Shown: piece after piece, positions 1 to 7,818 of the stretch
How positions within the stretch are numbered: position 1 is the stretch's first letter
Layout of the letters: each line of letters starts with the position of its first letter
NCBI GenBank assembly: GCA_002378665.1
Contig: DFSO01000087.1
Location: 14,616 to 39,748, forward strand
Origin: Loktanella sp. UBA3435
GTDB taxonomy: Bacteria; Pseudomonadota; Alphaproteobacteria; Rhodobacterales; Rhodobacteraceae
Direction: 5' to 3'
Length of the DNA: 25,133 bases
Program-made: the position numbers and the translations under genes
The notes under the pieces: generated by a model
The model's input: the letters and a program-made list of their open reading frames with translations, nothing else
The model's database searches: none
Told to the model about the DNA's origin: nothing

Positions 1-1
1 G

Positions 2-19
2 GTGCACGCTCTGTGCACG
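2..19. promoter_or_regulatory. candidate operator: TGCAC-N5-GTGCA dyad
   Basis: Positions 3-17 read TGCAC, five bases, GTGCA, a perfect 5+5 inverted repeat. The same bases form two GTGCACG heptamers spaced 11 bp apart (2-8 and 13-19). The site lies just beyond the terminator of the importer operon, so it probably belongs to a gene left of the window. The same 5-N5-5 dyad recurs at 25119-25133. The binding protein is unknown. Confidence 0.3.
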
Positions 20-32
20 TAAGTCACAAACG

Positions 33-60
33 AAAAACGCCCCGCAAATTGCGGGGCGTT
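33..60 (-). terminator. Rho-independent terminator of the peptide importer operon
   Basis: A 10-bp perfect stem (36-45 with 51-60, GC-rich core CGCCCCGC) closes a 5-nt loop. Read on the minus strand it is followed by a run of five T. It sits about 22 nt past the stop codon of the binding-protein gene. The plus-strand side has only a weak T-rich tail, so any bidirectional action is secondary. Confidence 0.9.
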
Positions 61-82
61 CTCATTTCTAAAGGGGCGTAAT

Positions 83-1624
83 TTACGCCACAGACCAACG
101 CTCGGCCATACGCGCGTTATCCATCTGCCAAAGGTTACCAATAGTCTCTGGGCTGGAAATGCGGTTGTTCACAGCTTGTACGTTATTTGCAAACATCGGC
201 AGGATCACGCCGCCTTCGTCACGTAAAATCTGTTGCATTTCATAGTATTGACCACGGCGCTTGTCGCTATCCAACTCGGCACGCGCGTCAATCAGCAGCG
301 ACTGGAAGTGTGGGTGATCCCAATGGCTGTCATTCCAAGGTGCGCCTTTTTCATAAGCGGTTGCGAACATCCAGTCCTCGGTCGCACGACCCGACCAGTA
401 GCTCGCACACCATGGCTTTTTCATCCAAACGTTCGACCAATAGCCATCTGCCGGCTCTTGAATCACGTTGATATTGATCCCGCCCTTCGCAGCCGACGCC
501 TGATAAAGTTGGCCGCCATCAACAGCGCCCTCAAAGGCAGCGTTTGAAACCGACAAATCGATATCCAGCGACGTAAGACCTGCTTGGCCCAAGTAGTACT
601 TCGCTTTATCCGCATCGAACTCAAGCTGTTCCATATCCGCGTTGTAATACTGGTTTGCAGGACCAATCGGGGAGTCGTTCCCGACCATCCCGTGACCTTG
701 CAAAATCTTATCAACCATTTCTTGACGATTGATGCCGTATTTCAATGCCTTACGAACATTTAAATCGCTGAATGGCGCAACATCTGTGAGCATTGGGAAG
801 ATATAGTGCTGGTTACCCGTCACTTCTTGAATGCGTAGCGCAGGATTCGCTTTCAGCAAGGCTTCGGTCTTAAAGTCGATACGGTTGATCGCGTCCACTT
901 GGCCCGTCATCAACGCGTTCATACGCGCCGTGTTGTCGTTGATCGCGATGTATTCGATCTCTTCAAAGAAGCCAGCGGTATCGCCTTTGTAGTGATCAGC
1001 AACCCGCGTCGCGACCATGCGAACACCTGGATCAAAGCTCTTCACAGCGTAAAGGCCCGTACCAATACCCTTGGCAATCGCTTCTTCGATCTGGCCGGCT
1101 GGGTAAATGCAGATGTGGTAGTCTGACATCAAATACGGGAAGTCGGCGTTACCAGCGGCAAGCGTGAACTGCACCTGTGTATCCGACAACTTCTTCATCT
1201 CGGTGATGGCTTCAACGATCGGCTTTGCGGCTGACTTCGACTCTTCGCCAAGGTGCATTTGCAAGGATTCGATTACGTCATCCGCGCCAAATGCTTTGCC
1301 ATTGTGGAAGTTGACACCAGACCGCAGGTTAAACGTCCATGTCTTCGCGTCAGAGCTCGCCTCCCAGCTTTCGGCCAGCTCGCCACGAAGGGACCCGTCA
1401 GCAGCGACTTCGGTCAAGCTGTCAAAAACAGCGCCCTGCGCACTTGCAATCATGAACAGGTCGGAGTGGGTACGGCTGTCCCAGCTATCAGAGGTGTTTG
1501 CGCCACTGAGGCCAGCAGTAAACTTTCCGCCCATCGTTGCGGCGCGAAGTGGCATGCCTGTCAGGCCAAGCACACCAGCCGCGGCACCGGATTGCATTAA
1601 TCCGCGTCTGCTAATTCCATTCAT
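83..1624 (-). CDS. peptide ABC transporter substrate-binding protein (family 5, Tat-exported)
   Basis: This is a periplasmic solute-binding protein of the DppA/OppA (SBP_bac_5) family, which captures oligopeptides or related solutes for an inner-membrane ABC importer. The 513 residues are normal for the family. The N-terminus carries a twin-arginine signal (SRRGLMQSG, residues 5-13), a hydrophobic stretch and a plausible cleavage site near residue 28, so it is probably exported folded. The start is supported by AGGGAG at 1632-1637, 7 nt upstream. It is the last gene of a minus-strand operon after two permeases and a fused ATPase, separated from the ATPase by 71 bp that contains a hairpin, and a strong terminator follows. 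In many homologous operons the binding protein comes first. The substrate is not readable from sequence; dipeptides/oligopeptides are the default, and the adjacent proline iminopeptidase favours peptides. Confidence 0.92.
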   Translation of the reverse strand: MNGISRRGLMQSGAAAGVLGLTGMPLRAATMGGKFTAGLSGANTSDSWDSRTHSDLFMIASAQGAVFDSLTEVAADGSLRGELAESWEASSDAKTWTFNLRSGVNFHNGKAFGADDVIESLQMHLGEESKSAAKPIVEAITEMKKLSDTQVQFTLAAGNADFPYLMSDYHICIYPAGQIEEAIAKGIGTGLYAVKSFDPGVRMVATRVADHYKGDTAGFFEEIEYIAINDNTARMNALMTGQVDAINRIDFKTEALLKANPALRIQEVTGNQHYIFPMLTDVAPFSDLNVRKALKYGINRQEMVDKILQGHGMVGNDSPIGPANQYYNADMEQLEFDADKAKYYLGQAGLTSLDIDLSVSNAAFEGAVDGGQLYQASAAKGGININVIQEPADGYWSNVWMKKPWCASYWSGRATEDWMFATAYEKGAPWNDSHWDHPHFQSLLIDARAELDSDKRRGQYYEMQQILRDEGGVILPMFANNVQAVNNRISSPETIGNLWQMDNARMAERWSVA

Positions 1625-1647
1625 ATTCGTTCTCCCTAGTTGGTCTT

Positions 1648-1666
1648 AAAGGCGTTTTCCGCCCTT
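1648..1666 (-). other. intercistronic hairpin upstream of the binding-protein gene
   Basis: On the minus strand, AAGGGCG, loop GAAAA, CGCCTTT forms a 7-bp stem with one G-T pair, between the ATPase stop (1696) and the binding-protein start (1624). There is no good T-run behind it, so it is not a convincing terminator. A role in RNA processing or in stabilising the downstream message is an inference from other importer operons. Confidence 0.4.
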
Positions 1667-1695
1667 GGTTTCTCCACCATCGCGGTGATTCGTAA

Positions 1696-3342
1696 TTACA
1701 TCTTACCCACTGCAGCATCGCCGATGTTATCAACTTCGCGTTCTTTAAGTAGATTTGTGAGCCAATCCGGATCCATTTCAGGGACCGAAGACAGCAAAAG
1801 ATCAGTGTAAGGATGATGTGGCGGCTGGAACATCTCGGCCTTTGGACCAGCGTCCACAACACGTCCGTCCTTCATCACGACCACTTCGTCAGCGATCGCG
1901 CGGACAGTCGCAAGGTCGTGGGTGATAAACATATACGACAACCCCAAGTCGTCTTGCAGCTTCGCCAAAAGGCGCAAAATGCCTTCGGCAACAAGCTGGT
2001 CCAGGGCACTTGTGACTTCATCGCAGATGATAAACTTTGGCTCAGCGGCCAGCGCACGTGCGATCCCGATCCGCTGTTTCTGACCACCCGAAAGCTCGGA
2101 CGGCAGGCGGGTATAATACTCAGACGGCTCAAGCTCGATTTGCTCAAGCAGGTTATCGACGCGGGCACGCTTTTCCTTGCCCGTCAGCCCAAGGTAAAAT
2201 TGCACGGGTCGCGCAATGATATCACCAATCGACATGCGCGGGTTAAGCGCGGTATCGGCCATCTGATAGATCATCTGCACTTGGCGCAACTGATCTTTGG
2301 ACCGCTGGCGATAATCGGCGGGCATAACTTCGCCACCAAAGCTAACCTGCCCACCACGCGGTGGCAGTAGCCCCGTAATACAGCGGGCCGCCGTTGACTT
2401 CCCCGACCCAGATTCGCCCACAACCGCAACAGTGCGCCCCGCGTGAATATCAAAACTGACGTCATGCAAAACAGGCACTTTGCCGTAAGCCGCGTCAACA
2501 TTCTGAACCGAAACAACAGGCACGGACTTCACTACAACGGGCGATTTCAGCGGGCGTTCAAAGCTGCGCACAGCCCAGAGGGATTTTGTGTATTCCTGCG
2601 TCGGCGAAGAAAGCATGGTGCGGGTATCGGCCGTTTCAACCTCGTCACCCCTCAGTAAAACCTTGATCCGGTCCGCCATCTGCGCCACGACGGCAAGGTC
2701 GTGGGTGATGTAGATTGCAGCCGTGTTAAAGTCTTTCACGATGTCACGGATAGAGGCCAGAACTTCGATCTGCGTCGTGACATCAAGCGCCGTTGTAGGT
2801 TCATCAAAGATGATCAAGTCAGGACGACAGGCCATCGCCATCGCCGTCATCGCACGTTGCAACTGACCGCCAGATACCTGATGCGGATAGCGGAAACCGA
2901 TGTTTTCTGGATCGGGCAAACGGAGCTTTTCATATAGCGCCATGCCGTCGGCTTCGCTCTCGGCACGCGACATAACGCCGTGCTGAACGGGACCTTCGAC
3001 ATGCTGATCCATGATGCGGTGCGCAGGGTTAAAGCTGGCTGCCGCAGACTGTGCGACATAGGCGATCCGCTTACCCAACAGGCCGCGCTTTACCGATGCA
3101 GACGCCTTGAGTAAATCAATGCCGTCAAACTCGACGGAGCCTTCCGAAATGCGCACGCCGTCGCGGGTAAACCCCATCGCCGCCAAACCAAGCGTTGATT
3201 TGCCCGCGCCAGATTCGCCGATCAGACCCAGAACTTCGCCCTTCGCCAGCGTCAGATCGATACCGTTGATGATCGGGTTCCACGTCTCGTCGCTACGACC
3301 TTCAAGCTTAAGCCCACGAATTTTAAGGAGCGTATCAGTCAT
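1696..3342 (-). CDS. peptide ABC transporter, fused double ATP-binding protein (DppD-DppF / YejF type)
   Basis: One 548-residue chain carries both nucleotide-binding domains of a peptide importer. Domain 1 has Walker A GESGAGKST (42-50), signature VSGGQLQR (156-163) and Walker B with catalytic Glu, LIIFDEPTTALD (176-187). Domain 2 has Walker A GESGSGKST (309-317), signature LSGGQKQRI (417-425) and Walker B FIICDEVTSALD (437-448). HPYTDLL (510-516) is the oligopeptide-importer C-terminal motif that follows the second domain. Both sites look complete, so both should hydrolyse ATP. The ATG start lies in an ATGA overlap with the upstream permease (3339-3342), implying translational coupling. The protein acts on the cytoplasmic face of the inner membrane with the two permeases encoded upstream. 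Fusion of the two ATPases is common in the YejF-like branch. Confidence 0.95.
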   Translation of the reverse strand: MTDTLLKIRGLKLEGRSDETWNPIINGIDLTLAKGEVLGLIGESGAGKSTLGLAAMGFTRDGVRISEGSVEFDGIDLLKASASVKRGLLGKRIAYVAQSAAASFNPAHRIMDQHVEGPVQHGVMSRAESEADGMALYEKLRLPDPENIGFRYPHQVSGGQLQRAMTAMAMACRPDLIIFDEPTTALDVTTQIEVLASIRDIVKDFNTAAIYITHDLAVVAQMADRIKVLLRGDEVETADTRTMLSSPTQEYTKSLWAVRSFERPLKSPVVVKSVPVVSVQNVDAAYGKVPVLHDVSFDIHAGRTVAVVGESGSGKSTAARCITGLLPPRGGQVSFGGEVMPADYRQRSKDQLRQVQMIYQMADTALNPRMSIGDIIARPVQFYLGLTGKEKRARVDNLLEQIELEPSEYYTRLPSELSGGQKQRIGIARALAAEPKFIICDEVTSALDQLVAEGILRLLAKLQDDLGLSYMFITHDLATVRAIADEVVVMKDGRVVDAGPKAEMFQPPHHPYTDLLLSSVPEMDPDWLTNLLKEREVDNIGDAAVGKM

Positions 3343-4544
3343 TCTTTGAGCCCCGATGTTTTATGCAACATCCAGTCGACCACAAAGTTCACGGCAACTG
3401 TCAGCAGCGCAATCGCACCTGCCGCCAACAGTGGCGTGGTTGCCGCCAATGGCGCGAATTGCGCAAAGTTGATGAAAGACGCCAGATCGCGGACCATCGT
3501 GCCCCAGTCGGCCAATGGCGGCTGGATACCTACGCCAAGGAACGACAACGCGGCGATTGTCAGGAACACGAAGCAGAACCGCAGACCGAATTCGGCCAGC
3601 AGGGGCGCGGTCGCGTTCGGCAGGATTTCCTTGAACACGAGATACCACATGCCTTCACCGCGCAGCTTTGCGGCCTCTATGTAATCCATCACAACGATGT
3701 TTTGCCCCACAGCGCGGGCTAGGCGGAAAACACGGGTGCTATCAATGACCGCAATGATCAGCACCATGAACACCGTCAACGGAATACCCAATCGCGCCGA
3801 CCAGACGCTAGCGATCGTCATCAGAAGCAGCGCAAAGATCAGCGACGGGATCGCCATCAGAACATCAACACAACGGCTTAGAATTTGATCTGTCCAACCC
3901 CCAACAACCGCGGCAAGAAAGCCAAGGCTGCCACCAATAAAGAACGCAAGCAGTGTCGTCGCAAAGGCAATGCCAACTGTATTCTGCGCGCCGTAAATGA
4001 GACGGGACAAAATATCGCGACCAATCTGATCGGTCCCAAAAGGAAAGTCAGGATTGCCACCCATCGCAGGATCACCCCCTGGAATGATGTTTGCAGCGAC
4101 GCCTTGGATGATCTCATCCTGACCGTAAGGTGCAATCAAACTCGCGAAAATCGCGAGGATCGCGTAGATGATAATCACCAGAATACCAAAGGCTGCAGTC
4201 AAGGGAATGGTTCGGAAAAGCTTGCGCGTGCCTGCCGTGCCAACATTGCGGCCAAGCAGGCGAAATAGCCAAGCGGCAGCGGAAAACACAAGGAACGCTT
4301 TGATCGCGACACCAAGGAAGAAGAATTTGTTGGCGACGGCTGGATCAGCGCTGCGTGACTGCATGAAACCCCAAATGAGCCAGCTCAGAACAACTGCGCC
4401 CAGCACATAGCCAAAGGCAACGCCAAACGGCATATCGCGGAAACGTGGCGCGTTTTGGGTCAGCTTTTGTCCGGCAAAACGGAAAACCCAAGCGACCGCA
4501 GCAACGACCGCAAGCCAAAGAGCGATAGAAAGAACTGTGCTCAT
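3339..4544 (-). CDS. peptide ABC transporter permease (DppC type) with N-terminal membrane extension
   Basis: This is an inner-membrane permease of the DppC/OppC family. The canonical part begins near residue 115: a first helix at about 116-137, the PFGTDQIGRDILSRLIYGA region (168-186), and the cytoplasmic coupling loop with EAAKLRGEG around 289-297, followed by further helices to the C-terminus. At 401 residues it is about 100 longer than typical DppC proteins (roughly 300). The excess is N-terminal and hydrophobic, with likely helices at about 4-21, 41-60 and 74-95. The start codon overlaps the stop of the preceding permease by 4 nt (ATGA), which supports the long form: an internal start would break the coupled arrangement. 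The function of the extra helices is unknown. Confidence 0.93.
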   Translation of the reverse strand: MSTVLSIALWLAVVAAVAWVFRFAGQKLTQNAPRFRDMPFGVAFGYVLGAVVLSWLIWGFMQSRSADPAVANKFFFLGVAIKAFLVFSAAAWLFRLLGRNVGTAGTRKLFRTIPLTAAFGILVIIIYAILAIFASLIAPYGQDEIIQGVAANIIPGGDPAMGGNPDFPFGTDQIGRDILSRLIYGAQNTVGIAFATTLLAFFIGGSLGFLAAVVGGWTDQILSRCVDVLMAIPSLIFALLLMTIASVWSARLGIPLTVFMVLIIAVIDSTRVFRLARAVGQNIVVMDYIEAAKLRGEGMWYLVFKEILPNATAPLLAEFGLRFCFVFLTIAALSFLGVGIQPPLADWGTMVRDLASFINFAQFAPLAATTPLLAAGAIALLTVAVNFVVDWMLHKTSGLKE

Positions 4545-5530
4545 TTAGGGTGCCTCAAACGTGGGTTGGACAGGATCGACAAGATGTCCGCCGTCAAGTT
4601 CAAAAGGATATAGGCCGCAGCAAAGATCAGGCAGCAGGCCTGTACAACAGGGATGTCGCGAATTTTGACGCTGTCCACGAATAGTTGGCCAATCCCCGGA
4701 TAAACGAAAACCACTTCAACCACGACAACGCCAGTAACGAGATAAGCAAGGTTCAGCGCAATCACGTTAATGATCGGCGCAAGCGCGTTTGGCAGCGCGT
4801 GTTTTACAATCACGCGCATCGGCGACATGCCTTTGAGCCGCGCCATCTCGATATAGGGGCTGGCCAGCAGGTTGATAATCGCCGCACGGGTCATGCGCAT
4901 CATATGCGCCGTCACAACAAGGGTGAGTGTCAGCGCAGGCAAAAGCGTTTTCTCAAGCCGGTCCCCGAATGCCATACCGTCATAGATATTCGACAACGAC
5001 GGGAGGATCGGGTTCAGAACCGCAAGGAATAGGATCAGCACATAGGCCATGAAAAATTCAGGGCTGCTGATGGAGCTAAGGGTCAGAATATTCGCCGCGC
5101 GATCAAAAATCGTATTGCGGTAAAGCGCTGCAAGAATACCCAAAGTCACAGCAATCGGCACAGCGATCATTGCCGTGACCGACGCCAAGAACATGGTATT
5201 AGCAAATCGTGGCGCGATCTGTTCCGCAACGGTCACACCGCCGCTACCGCCAAGGTTCGTCTGGAAATTCAACTGCGCAAAGCTGGTGCCAAGCTCGCCC
5301 GTCACCATGCCCGAAAGCCAGCTAAAATAACGCGACACCATGGATTGATCTAAGCCCAGATCAACGCGAATTTTTGCGACAGATTCAGGTGTGGCGCCCT
5401 GCCCGAGGATCAACTCGGCGAAATCACCAGGCAGCATGTTGACCGCGACAAAGATCACGGCGGACACAATCAAAAGCGTAAGCAGACCAAGCGCGAGGCG
5501 TTGTGCGACGATAGATAGGACGTTGTCCAA
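4541..5530 (-). CDS. peptide ABC transporter permease (DppB type)
   Basis: This inner-membrane permease belongs to the DppB/OppB family; its 329 residues are normal. Features include an N-terminal helix (about 10-31) ending in the typical NMLPGDFAE region, a periplasmic segment, and the coupling loop MARLKGMSPMRVIVKHALPN typical of the family. It pairs with the DppC-type permease encoded next to form the translocation channel. I place the start at a TTG codon (5528-5530): GGGAG lies 6 nt upstream and no ATG or GTG is available before the first helix. It is the first gene of the importer proper. The proline iminopeptidase gene ends 57 bp upstream on the same strand with no clear terminator between, so co-transcription is possible. 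Confidence 0.93.
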   Translation of the reverse strand: MDNVLSIVAQRLALGLLTLLIVSAVIFVAVNMLPGDFAELILGQGATPESVAKIRVDLGLDQSMVSRYFSWLSGMVTGELGTSFAQLNFQTNLGGSGGVTVAEQIAPRFANTMFLASVTAMIAVPIAVTLGILAALYRNTIFDRAANILTLSSISSPEFFMAYVLILFLAVLNPILPSLSNIYDGMAFGDRLEKTLLPALTLTLVVTAHMMRMTRAAIINLLASPYIEMARLKGMSPMRVIVKHALPNALAPIINVIALNLAYLVTGVVVVEVVFVYPGIGQLFVDSVKIRDIPVVQACCLIFAAAYILLNLTADILSILSNPRLRHPK

Positions 5531-5536
5531 GCTGAG

Positions 5537-5541
5537 CTCCC
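5537..5541 (-). promoter_or_regulatory. ribosome binding site fixing the TTG start of the DppB-type permease
   Basis: The minus strand reads GGGAG, six bases (CTCAGC), then TTG. Spacing and strength are near ideal, and there is no competing ATG in frame before the first membrane helix. Confidence 0.7.
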
Positions 5542-5587
5542 TGATGGTTCGAACTTCACCTTAACGCCTGACGCAAAGCTGTAAAGG

Positions 5588-6577
5588 TTAAAGCTTGAGC
5601 ACCTCGGGTTTCGCCCCAAACGCATCCATTGCAGCGACCAATGCGCTGGTAATGCCTTGTTCGGACAAGGCGTGCCCAGCGCGCCCAATCATGCGTAAAT
5701 CGGCACTGGGCCAGTTTTTCGCGAGCTTGTAGGCAGAAACGGGCGGGCAGATCATATCAAAACGCCCTTGCACTATCACGGCAGGGATATGGGCGATTTT
5801 ATCGATATTGCTTAGGATTTGCTGTTCCGCCGACAAGAAACCATCATTCACGAAATAATGGTTTTCCAGCCGCGCAAAGGCCCGCGCGTATTCTGACGGT
5901 GCATCGCCTGTTACGCCATTGCTATCAATCGAAGCGAGCGCGTTTTCCCAATTGGCCCAAGCGCGAGCATAGGTCACTTCTTGCGCGTGGCTCCCTGAAA
6001 ATAGCCGTTTATGATAGGCTGCGACCAGATCACCTTGCTCATCGTCAGGAATTAAACCTGAGAACTTCTCCCAAAGCTCTGGCCAAAACCGCCCAGCGCC
6101 ACCGCCATAAAACCAATCAATCTCAGGCTTGGTCATCAGGAATACGCCGCGCAAGGCAAGGGCAGCAGCGCGGGTAGGATGTGCCTGCGCATAAATCAGC
6201 GAAAGCGTCGCCCCCCAACTGCCGCCAAAAACAATCCAACTGTTGATACCCAATGTCTCGCGGATCAGCTCAATATCTGCCACCAGATGCCATGTGGTGT
6301 TATTCTCGACGCTAGCATGGGGCCGCGACCGTCCGCATCCGCGTTGGTCAAACAGAATGACGCGGTAAACGTTCGGATCAAAATAGCGACGCATCGTAGG
6401 GCTACAGCCACCACCCGGTCCGCCATGCAACACGACAACAGGTATCCCATCGGGGCGTCCGCATTGCTCTACATAAACGACATGCCCATCGCCCACGTCC
6501 AACATCTGCTGGTCGAATGGGTCGATTGAAGGATAAAGATGCGACACTGCGCGTTTTTGACCTAAGACCTTGTCCAT
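5588..6577 (-). CDS. pip: proline iminopeptidase (prolyl aminopeptidase)
   Basis: This cytoplasmic alpha/beta-hydrolase of peptidase family S33 releases N-terminal proline from peptides. The 329 residues match the family length. Visible elements are the family N-terminus LYPSIDPF (14-21), oxyanion-hole motif HGGPGGG (51-57), DQRGCGRS (77-84), nucleophile elbow GGSWG with Ser120, Asp274 in GRFD, and His302 in GHAL, giving a full Ser-Asp-His triad. The open frame extends upstream to 6940 but that part is antisense to ubiG; the ATG at 6577 agrees with the family N-terminus. No ribosome binding site precedes it, but TATATAGT does (6584-6591), so the message may be leaderless. Its position directly upstream of a peptide importer suggests work on imported peptides. 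Confidence 0.93.
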   Translation of the reverse strand: MDKVLGQKRAVSHLYPSIDPFDQQMLDVGDGHVVYVEQCGRPDGIPVVVLHGGPGGGCSPTMRRYFDPNVYRVILFDQRGCGRSRPHASVENNTTWHLVADIELIRETLGINSWIVFGGSWGATLSLIYAQAHPTRAAALALRGVFLMTKPEIDWFYGGGAGRFWPELWEKFSGLIPDDEQGDLVAAYHKRLFSGSHAQEVTYARAWANWENALASIDSNGVTGDAPSEYARAFARLENHYFVNDGFLSAEQQILSNIDKIAHIPAVIVQGRFDMICPPVSAYKLAKNWPSADLRMIGRAGHALSEQGITSALVAAMDAFGAKPEVLKL

Positions 6578-6583
6578 ATCCGC

Positions 6584-6591
6584 ACTATATA
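6584..6591 (-). promoter_or_regulatory. possible -10 element for pip (also a candidate for ubiG on the other strand)
   Basis: The minus strand reads TATATAGT ending 6 nt before the pip ATG. If used as a -10 box, transcription would begin at or within a few bases of the start codon. The core TATATA is palindromic and could equally serve ubiG on the plus strand, giving a leader of about 34 nt. No good -35 box is visible for either. The same octamer occurs in the hslO promoter candidate. Confidence 0.3.
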
Positions 6592-6631
6592 CCCTGTGTA
6601 ATCCTACGACCACGAGAATTCGGAGCCAATC

Positions 6632-7372
6632 ATGCAAGCTACCAATACCGTCGACCCAAGTGAGATCGCGAAATTCGAGGCGATGGCCGCAGAATGGTGG
6701 GATTTGGAGGGGAAGTTCAAGCCACTGCATATGATGAACCCTGTGCGCTTGGATTACATAACCCGTCAGATCGCCGCAGAATTTGGTCGCGACTTGAGCC
6801 GCCCAGCGCCGTTTGAGGGGCTGCGTATCCTTGATATCGGGTGCGGTGGCGGGTTGCTTTGCGAACCTATGGCGCGGCTGGGTGCTACGATTGTGGGCGC
6901 GGATGCCGCTGCGCGGAACATTCCCGTCGCCAAAATTCACGCCGAGAAATCAGGTCTCGATATTGATTACCGCCACACCACTGCCGAGGCGATGGCCGAA
7001 GCGGGCGAACAGTTTGACGTCGTTCTGAACATGGAGGTTGTCGAACATGTTGCCGATCCACTGGGCTATCTGACCGCTTGCCGTCAGCTTTTGAAATCAG
7101 GCGGCCTACATCTGTGTTCTACAATCAACCGCAATCCTAAGTCGTTTGCGATGGCGATTGTCGGCGCGGAATGGGTGATGCGATGGCTTCCCAAAGGAAC
7201 ACATGAATGGTCAAAATTCATTACGCCTGATGAGCTTTTTGGGCTTTTGACCAAGGCTGGTTTGGAGCCCGTTGATCGCAAGGGCTATGTGTTCAACTTC
7301 GCAAAGTTCACATGGTCAATTTCGGACAAGGACCTGTCAGTCAACTACGTCACAGCCGCCATTAAACCCTAA
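6632..7372 (+). CDS. ubiG: ubiquinone biosynthesis O-methyltransferase
   Basis: UbiG carries out both O-methylations in ubiquinone synthesis (on a dihydroxybenzene intermediate and on demethylubiquinol), using S-adenosylmethionine at the inner face of the cytoplasmic membrane. The 246 residues match the family. Diagnostic parts are the N-terminal EIAKFEAMAAEWWDLEGKFK (11-30), the shared HMMNPVRLDYI (33-43), SAM motif I LDIGCGGGLL (67-76), the VGAD acidic loop (88-91), and the NMEVVEHVADP motif. The start has GGAG at 6622-6625, 6 nt upstream. It diverges from pip (54 bp between starts). Its stop codon overlaps the marR stop by 4 nt tail to tail, leaving no room for a terminator. I see nothing anomalous. 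Confidence 0.97.
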   Translation: MQATNTVDPSEIAKFEAMAAEWWDLEGKFKPLHMMNPVRLDYITRQIAAEFGRDLSRPAPFEGLRILDIGCGGGLLCEPMARLGATIVGADAAARNIPVAKIHAEKSGLDIDYRHTTAEAMAEAGEQFDVVLNMEVVEHVADPLGYLTACRQLLKSGGLHLCSTINRNPKSFAMAIVGAEWVMRWLPKGTHEWSKFITPDELFGLLTKAGLEPVDRKGYVFNFAKFTWSISDKDLSVNYVTAAIKP

Positions 7373-7818
7373 GATTGCTCGACCTTCGACAGCTTCATCC
7401 GCATTTCACGCAACACGGGCAAAGCCACGCGCACCTTATCCGCGCCTACGGTTTCGACAACCTCTGCGATCACAGGGGCAATCGCAATCACAGCGGCGTC
7501 TCGGGCGGTTATTCCAGAGGTGCTAATCGAGACCATCTTGCGCCGTGCGTCTTCCCAGTCAGGGCGGATATGTACCCAACCTGCCCACTCCAGCTTACTA
7601 AGCGTATTCGTCATAGCACCACGTGTCAGATGAAACGTGCGGGCCAATTGCGCAGGTGATTTTTCGACACCTGCGTGTGCAAGGTGGTTCAGCACCGAGA
7701 AATGCGACAACTCCATTCCCTTTGGCAACACACGCGCGACATAGCTGCGGGCCAATTGGTCCACGGCGAGGATCTCGCTAAAGAGTGTCACAGCAAGGTC
7801 TTGGGTCGAGTCTGACAT
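7369..7818 (-). CDS. MarR-family transcriptional regulator
   Basis: This 149-residue winged-helix DNA-binding protein is of normal MarR length. It has an N-terminal dimerisation helix, a winged helix with recognition-helix region LARTFHLTRGAMTNTLSKLE (about residues 58-77) and a wing containing DWEDARRKMV, the usual D-x-R-D/R-R pattern. It is the last gene of the comF-grxC-nitrilase operon, with a TAATG overlap of stop and start at 7818. MarR proteins commonly repress their own operon or a neighbouring one and respond to phenolics or oxidants. Here the link with a glutaredoxin and a Nit-type amidase could point to redox sensing, but only one cysteine-free core is visible (no Cys in the protein), so a thiol switch within it is unlikely. 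Target and ligand are unknown. Confidence 0.9.
   Translation of the reverse strand: MSDSTQDLAVTLFSEILAVDQLARSYVARVLPKGMELSHFSVLNHLAHAGVEKSPAQLARTFHLTRGAMTNTLSKLEWAGWVHIRPDWEDARRKMVSISTSGITARDAAVIAIAPVIAEVVETVGADKVRVALPVLREMRMKLSKVEQS

Noticed and set aside
3..17. Assignment of the TGCAC-N5-GTGCA dyads to NtrC
   Set aside because: NtrC sites as I know them are 17-bp dyads with a longer spacer; half-site likeness alone is not enough.
1164..1649. Plus-strand open frame opposite the binding-protein gene
   Set aside because: It is antisense to clear Tat signal and binding-protein coding sequence, with no family resemblance.
6578..6940. Upstream extension of the pip frame by about 121 residues
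   Set aside because: It is entirely antisense to ubiG and its near upstream, has no family similarity, and the ATG at 6577 matches the known family N-terminus.
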